Shown here: piece by piece, positions 59,992 to 64,000 of the stretch
How positions within the stretch are numbered: the first letter of the stretch is position 1
Layout of the letters: each line of letters opens with the position of its first letter
Assembly: GCF_003013475.1 (NCBI RefSeq)
Contig: NZ_PXZO01000055.1
Coordinates: 1-64,000, forward strand
DNA length: 64,000 bases
Direction: 5' to 3'
Origin: Brevibacillus porteri
GTDB lineage: Bacteria; Bacillota; Bacilli; Brevibacillales; Brevibacillaceae
Notes under the pieces: generated by a model
Databases searched by the model: none
Told to the model about the DNA's origin: nothing
What the model saw: only the letters and a program-made list of their open reading frames with translations
Position numbers and translations under genes: made by a program

Positions 59992-62900
59992 TGAAAAGAA
60001 TGATTGCTCGTTTATTGGTATTTACTTTGCTGTTTGCAATTGTCCAACCTGTGTTTATTCAAGAAAAAGTGAACGCAGCTAATCTTACAGATGTGATTCG
60101 AGTAGAGGCGGACAAGTTCGTGGATGCGTCTGGTGCCTATCCAGAGGGAATGCAATATGAATTGATTCAGAACGCGTTGATCGTTGGCTATGCGCGAGAC
60201 TCTGGCGGGGACTATGGGGCTGCGAATGCTGCCCTGCGTTTTGACCTGAGCGGCGTGAAAAGTGAGAAGAAAATTGAGTCCGCCAACCTGAAAATTTATG
60301 TGCATAAGGTAGAATCAACAGGTGGAGATAAGCCCTTTATTGATCTATGGGGCTCGTCTGATGACAGCTGGAACGATGATTCTACGTTGACGATACCTAT
60401 GCATAGTGAAAGAATCATAACAAATGAGATGCTTCCCGATAATTTCACAGGGTGGAAATCGTTTGATGTAACCAGCTTTGTTAAGAGCCAGATTCCAGAC
60501 AAAAAAGCTACCTTTGTTTTAAGAGGACGACAAACAGCGCCGCCAGCACCACTTTTGTATCAGCCTCAAATCGTTTTCTACGACAAAAGAAATAGTAGCT
60601 ACGCTTCTCAGCTGGAAATCACTTATGCTGCTAACACTCCACCAACCGATATCCTCTTATCGTCCAATTCGATTCCTGAAAACAATCAAATAGGAGCGGT
60701 AGTTGGTACGCTGTCGGCAGTAGATCCTGATCAAGGAGATACCGTTACGTTCAGCATTCTAAACAATTCGGTGCCATTTACTGTTGAGGGAAATCAACTG
60801 AAGGTAACGGAAAAATTTGATTTTGAAACGAAGTCGACTTACTACGTACCGATAACCGCAACAGACTCGGCTGGCAATTTCTTTACCAAGATGATGACCA
60901 TCCAGGTGACAGATGTAAATGAACCACCTACGACAGCGACGGTTACCATCAATGGCGGTGCTGCGATTACGAATTCAGCAAATGTGACGCTTACTATGAC
61001 CCATGATGACCCTGACGCGGCCAAGCCAGAGTACCGTTTGACGAACGTGGAAGGTGGTCCTTGGAGCGAATGGAAGTCGTTTGTGACACCTGTGACGTGG
61101 ACTCTCACAACAGGAGAAGGGACCAAATCGGTCTTCATGGAGCTGCGTGACGGAACAGGAACTGTCTTGCAAGCGCAGGATAGTATTGTGCTGGATACGA
61201 CACCTCCGGTAGGAACTATCGAGATCAATAACGGGAACGTAGCCACTTCATCGGAAAAGGTAGAGCTTACCATTCTGGGAAGCGATGTGAACGGCCCGGT
61301 AGAACTGATGTTATCGAATGATAACAACTTTACAGGTAGTTGGCTGCCAATCCCAGCCAATAACAAGCTGGAATGGAACTTGGCTAGTGGAGACGGACAA
61401 AAAACAGTCTACGCGAAGTTCCGTGATGGTGTAGGGAATCTGTTTACGACATCCGATACCATCGTGTTAGACAAAACGCCGCCTATTGTGACGGGGGTTG
61501 CGAATGACAGCTTCTACACGGCGGATGTCACCCCTGTCTTCGACGATGGCACAGCAACATTGAATGGTGCTCCTTTTGCCAGCGGGACAAAGGTGAGTGT
61601 GGAGGGCAAGTACACGTTGGTCGTGACGGATACAGCGGGGAATACGACGGCGGTAACCTTTACCTTGGATAAAACCGCACCTACTGGAACTCTTGCGATC
61701 AATAACGGAGCCACCCATACGAATAACCAGGATGTTACTTTGCAAATTGATGGCACGGACGCTACCAGCAAGGTAAAAATGAAGCTGTCCAACGATAACA
61801 CCAGCTGGAGTGCTCCAGAGGATGTTGCGACCACCAAGGCTTGGAAGCTAACAACTGGGGATGGACAGAAAACGGTCTATGTACAGTTGATCGACGAAGC
61901 GGGCAACACCCATGATTTACAGGCATCGATTACACTCGACACGGTTGCACCTGTTGTCACAGGGGTAGAGAACAACAAGCTGTACAATCAGAGTGTTACG
62001 ATCAGCTTCAACGAAGGAAAGGCGACCTTGAACGGAAAGCCGATAGCTGACGGAGAAATCGTCAATGAGGATGGAGCCTATACGCTGATTGTCACAGATG
62101 AAGCGGGCAATACGACTATCCTTCCATTTTCCATCGATCAAACGAAGCCGTCAGGCAGTCTCAAGATCAATGGTGACGCCAATTATACCCATACACTGGC
62201 AACTACATTACAAATTGCCGTTACCGATTTCAGTAATGAACTACAGATGCGCTTTTCCCATGATACGAGTGATCCAGCCAATTGGACTTCCTGGGAAACG
62301 CTGACCACGACAAAGGCGTGGACCTTGCCGACTGGGGACGGAACCAAGTCGGTTTACATGGAAGTAAAGGACAAAGCAGGGAATATTGCCAGCTTTACCG
62401 ATGAGATCACGCTCGATATGACCAACCCTACGGGTGCCTTCGAAATCAATCAAGGCCAGTTGTATACCAACTCGAGCAAGGTTACGTTGAGTGTGGAGTC
62501 GGCTGATGCTCATGGTGTGGAATTGCGCTTGTCCAATGACAACCTGACGTGGAGCGATTGGAAAACGGCACCATCAAAAGGCGACGTTCTATGGGAGCTG
62601 AGCGGTGTTGATGGAGCCAAAACGGTCTATGTCGAGCTGAGAGATCCAGCCGGAAACCAATTGGCCCTTCAAAAGCAAATCACGCTGGATTCAGCTGGAC
62701 CAGTCGTCACAGGAGTCGCCCAGAATGGTGTCTATGCGAGCGACGTAACGATTTCCTTCAACGAGGGAACGGCATTACTGAATGGCAGTCCGTTTACGAG
62801 CGGTTCTGTCGTCACTGTGGAAGGATCGTATGAGTTGGTCGTCACAGATGAGGCACAAAATCGCACGACGATTCGTTTCACGCTGGATAAAACACCACCG

Positions 62901-64000
62901 ACAGGAACGCTCAGCATCGATAACGGAGCCGAATTTGCGAAAACAGAAGATGTGACGCTACACCTTACTTCCCCAGGGAATACAGACGATATCGAAATGC
63001 TGGTCTCAAACGCGGATGACAATTCGGGTACGTGGGAGCGTTTCGCAGAGTCAAAAGCATGGAAGCTGGCTAATGGCAGTACAAACGGCACCAAAACGGT
63101 TTATGTCAAGCTGCGGGACAAAGCGGGGAACGTCACAAAGCTAAGCGATACGATTGAGCTAGATGTGGTGGCGCCAACTGGATCTATCACGATTAATAAC
63201 GGAGACAACTATACCAAGTCTCGTGATGTTACGCTCGCCATAACAGCGAATGACAGTACGAGCGATGTGCAAATCCGCTTCGCCAATGGTGACAACGACT
63301 GGAGCGATTGGGAGGCAGTAACTGCGACCAAAGCATGGCAATTGAAGTCCGGTGATGGAACCAAGACTGTCGAAATGCAGATTACGGACAAGGCAGGGCA
63401 CATCACAACCGTTTCCGATACGATCGAGCTGGATGCAGATGCGCCAGTTGTTACAGGAGTCGAGGACAAAGGCATTTACAAAGATGACGTGACCATCACC
63501 TTCAATGAAGGAACCGCGACATTGAATAGTGCTCCGTTCGCAAGTGGCGACCAGGTAACAAGTGAAGGCAAGCATGAACTGCGGGTCGTAGATTCTTCCG
63601 GAAACGAAACCAAGATCACGTTTACCTTGGATAAGACAGCACCAACGGGAACGTTCGTCATCAACAATGATGATCGTCTAACTAGCTCCACCAGCGTGAG
63701 ACTGCATGTTACTGCTACGGACAATTTGGGAGATGTCGACATGCGCATCTCCAATGACCAAGGCAAGTGGAGCAGCTGGGAAAAAGTGACGGGAACAGTG
63801 CCGTGGAACTTGACGTATGGCAATGGCACGAAAAAAGTTCTGATCCAGCTTCGCGACCAGGCAGGAAACACCGTCGAACTGGATGATTCCATTGAGCTAT
63901 ATGTGTCGAATCCGCCAACGGGAGAGCCTGTCACCGGAGTTGAGTTGGAGGAAGAGGAGTTAACGCTGCGTGTTGGCGATACAGAAAGCCTTCGTGCTAC
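59991..64000 (+). CDS. giant secreted Ig-repeat protein (cut by window end)
   Basis: At least 1,336 residues, open to the right edge. Signal peptide MKRMIARLLVFTLLFAIV..VNA. Residues about 30-205 resemble a DNRLRE-type beta-sandwich domain; about 218-310 a cadherin-like domain (PPTDILLSSNSIPENN, SAVDPDQGDTVTFSILN, ATDSAGNFF, DVNEPPT). Then 12 Ig-like modules of two kinds: type A (about 90 residues: INNGxxxTNSxxVTL...SNDxxxWSxW...GDGTKTVYVxLRDxAGN, about eight) and type B (about 64 residues: YxxDVTIxFNEGTATLNGxPFASG...EGxYxLVVTDxAGN, four), in the order A A B A B A A B A A B A. The last residues begin a Big_2-like domain. AGGAGG is 12 bases before the ATG; TTG 59988 is an alternative. Likely surface-anchored or shed; its anchor is beyond the window. 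Confidence 0.9.
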   Translation, partial: MKRMIARLLVFTLLFAIVQPVFIQEKVNAANLTDVIRVEADKFVDASGAYPEGMQYELIQNALIVGYARDSGGDYGAANAALRFDLSGVKSEKKIESANLKIYVHKVESTGGDKPFIDLWGSSDDSWNDDSTLTIPMHSERIITNEMLPDNFTGWKSFDVTSFVKSQIPDKKATFVLRGRQTAPPAPLLYQPQIVFYDKRNSSYASQLEITYAANTPPTDILLSSNSIPENNQIGAVVGTLSAVDPDQGDTVTFSILNNSVPFTVEGNQLKVTEKFDFETKSTYYVPITATDSAGNFFTKMMTIQVTDVNEPPTTATVTINGGAAITNSANVTLTMTHDDPDAAKPEYRLTNVEGGPWSEWKSFVTPVTWTLTTGEGTKSVFMELRDGTGTVLQAQDSIVLDTTPPVGTIEINNGNVATSSEKVELTILGSDVNGPVELMLSNDNNFTGSWLPIPANNKLEWNLASGDGQKTVYAKFRDGVGNLFTTSDTIVLDKTPPIVTGVANDSFYTADVTPVFDDGTATLNGAPFASGTKVSVEGKYTLVVTDTAGNTTAVTFTLDKTAPTGTLAINNGATHTNNQDVTLQIDGTDATSKVKMKLSNDNTSWSAPEDVATTKAWKLTTGDGQKTVYVQLIDEAGNTHDLQASITLDTVAPVVTGVENNKLYNQSVTISFNEGKATLNGKPIADGEIVNEDGAYTLIVTDEAGNTTILPFSIDQTKPSGSLKINGDANYTHTLATTLQIAVTDFSNELQMRFSHDTSDPANWTSWETLTTTKAWTLPTGDGTKSVYMEVKDKAGNIASFTDEITLDMTNPTGAFEINQGQLYTNSSKVTLSVESADAHGVELRLSNDNLTWSDWKTAPSKGDVLWELSGVDGAKTVYVELRDPAGNQLALQKQITLDSAGPVVTGVAQNGVYASDVTISFNEGTALLNGSPFTSGSVVTVEGSYELVVTDEAQNRTTIRFTLDKTPPTGTLSIDNGAEFAKTEDVTLHLTSPGNTDDIEMLVSNADDNSGTWERFAESKAWKLANGSTNGTKTVYVKLRDKAGNVTKLSDTIELDVVAPTGSITINNGDNYTKSRDVTLAITANDSTSDVQIRFANGDNDWSDWEAVTATKAWQLKSGDGTKTVEMQITDKAGHITTVSDTIELDADAPVVTGVEDKGIYKDDVTITFNEGTATLNSAPFASGDQVTSEGKHELRVVDSSGNETKITFTLDKTAPTGTFVINNDDRLTSSTSVRLHVTATDNLGDVDMRISNDQGKWSSWEKVTGTVPWNLTYGNGTKKVLIQLRDQAGNTVELDDSIELYVSNPPTGEPVTGVELEEEELTLRVGDTESLRA

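Overview
The window reads as chromosome from a Gram-positive, endospore-forming Firmicute of the Brevibacillus/Paenibacillus kind, most probably Brevibacillus. This is inferred from gene content and order, not from a database search. The order trxB - rapZ(yvcJ) - mgfK(yvcK) - whiA - crh and the cggR - gap - pgk - tpiA - gpmI - eno - secG - rnr - smpB - ssrA backbone are classic for Bacillales. An SspH-type spore protein, a KinA-E-like PAS kinase, strong AGGAGG ribosome sites and B. subtilis-type Fur, CtsR and CggR sites agree.

Layout. 36-417 is a tRNA cluster (Asp, Phe, Lys, Gly). 564-7206 holds a TPR protein, thioredoxin reductase, the rapZ-mgfK-whiA-crh carbon/cell-envelope/sporulation control cluster and two small proteins. 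7318-10414 holds clpP under a CtsR site, a small gene preceded by three DnaA boxes, an orphan branched-chain amino-acid binding lipoprotein and two tiny genes. 10450-12318 is a PAS histidine kinase. 12747-16078 is a Fur-boxed siderophore uptake system without an ATPase. 16227-26785 runs from tRNA-Arg and sigma-54 into the glycolytic operon, which carries an unusual NhaC-type antiporter between cggR and gap. 26959-31592 is a second siderophore system with its ATPase; its long internal gap contains two related long hairpin elements. 31634-35007 has an ECF sigma/anti-sigma pair and a FetAB-type transporter whose ATPase gene has an in-frame amber codon. 35090-39820 has cytochrome c, secG, rnr, smpB and tmRNA.

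From about 40 kb the content is accessory: a secreted protein of 36-residue WVIT repeats, two membrane proteins, a self-contained cassette of two paralogous 31-32 residue peptides plus an HExxH protein (42570-44407), BrnQ, a prolyl 4-hydroxylase, a diguanylate cyclase, a DPP-IV-like peptidase, an RDD protein, a MalT-like regulator, a response regulator/kinase/lipoprotein trio, and a very large secreted Ig-repeat protein that runs off the right edge.

The two strongest leads for undescribed biology are the peptide-pair/HExxH cassette (leader-like conserved N-termini, divergent C-termini, intervening terminator) and the pair of hairpin elements at 27846-28337, whose stems differ in sequence but keep pairing while unpaired boxes stay conserved, as expected of a structured RNA or mobile-element family.
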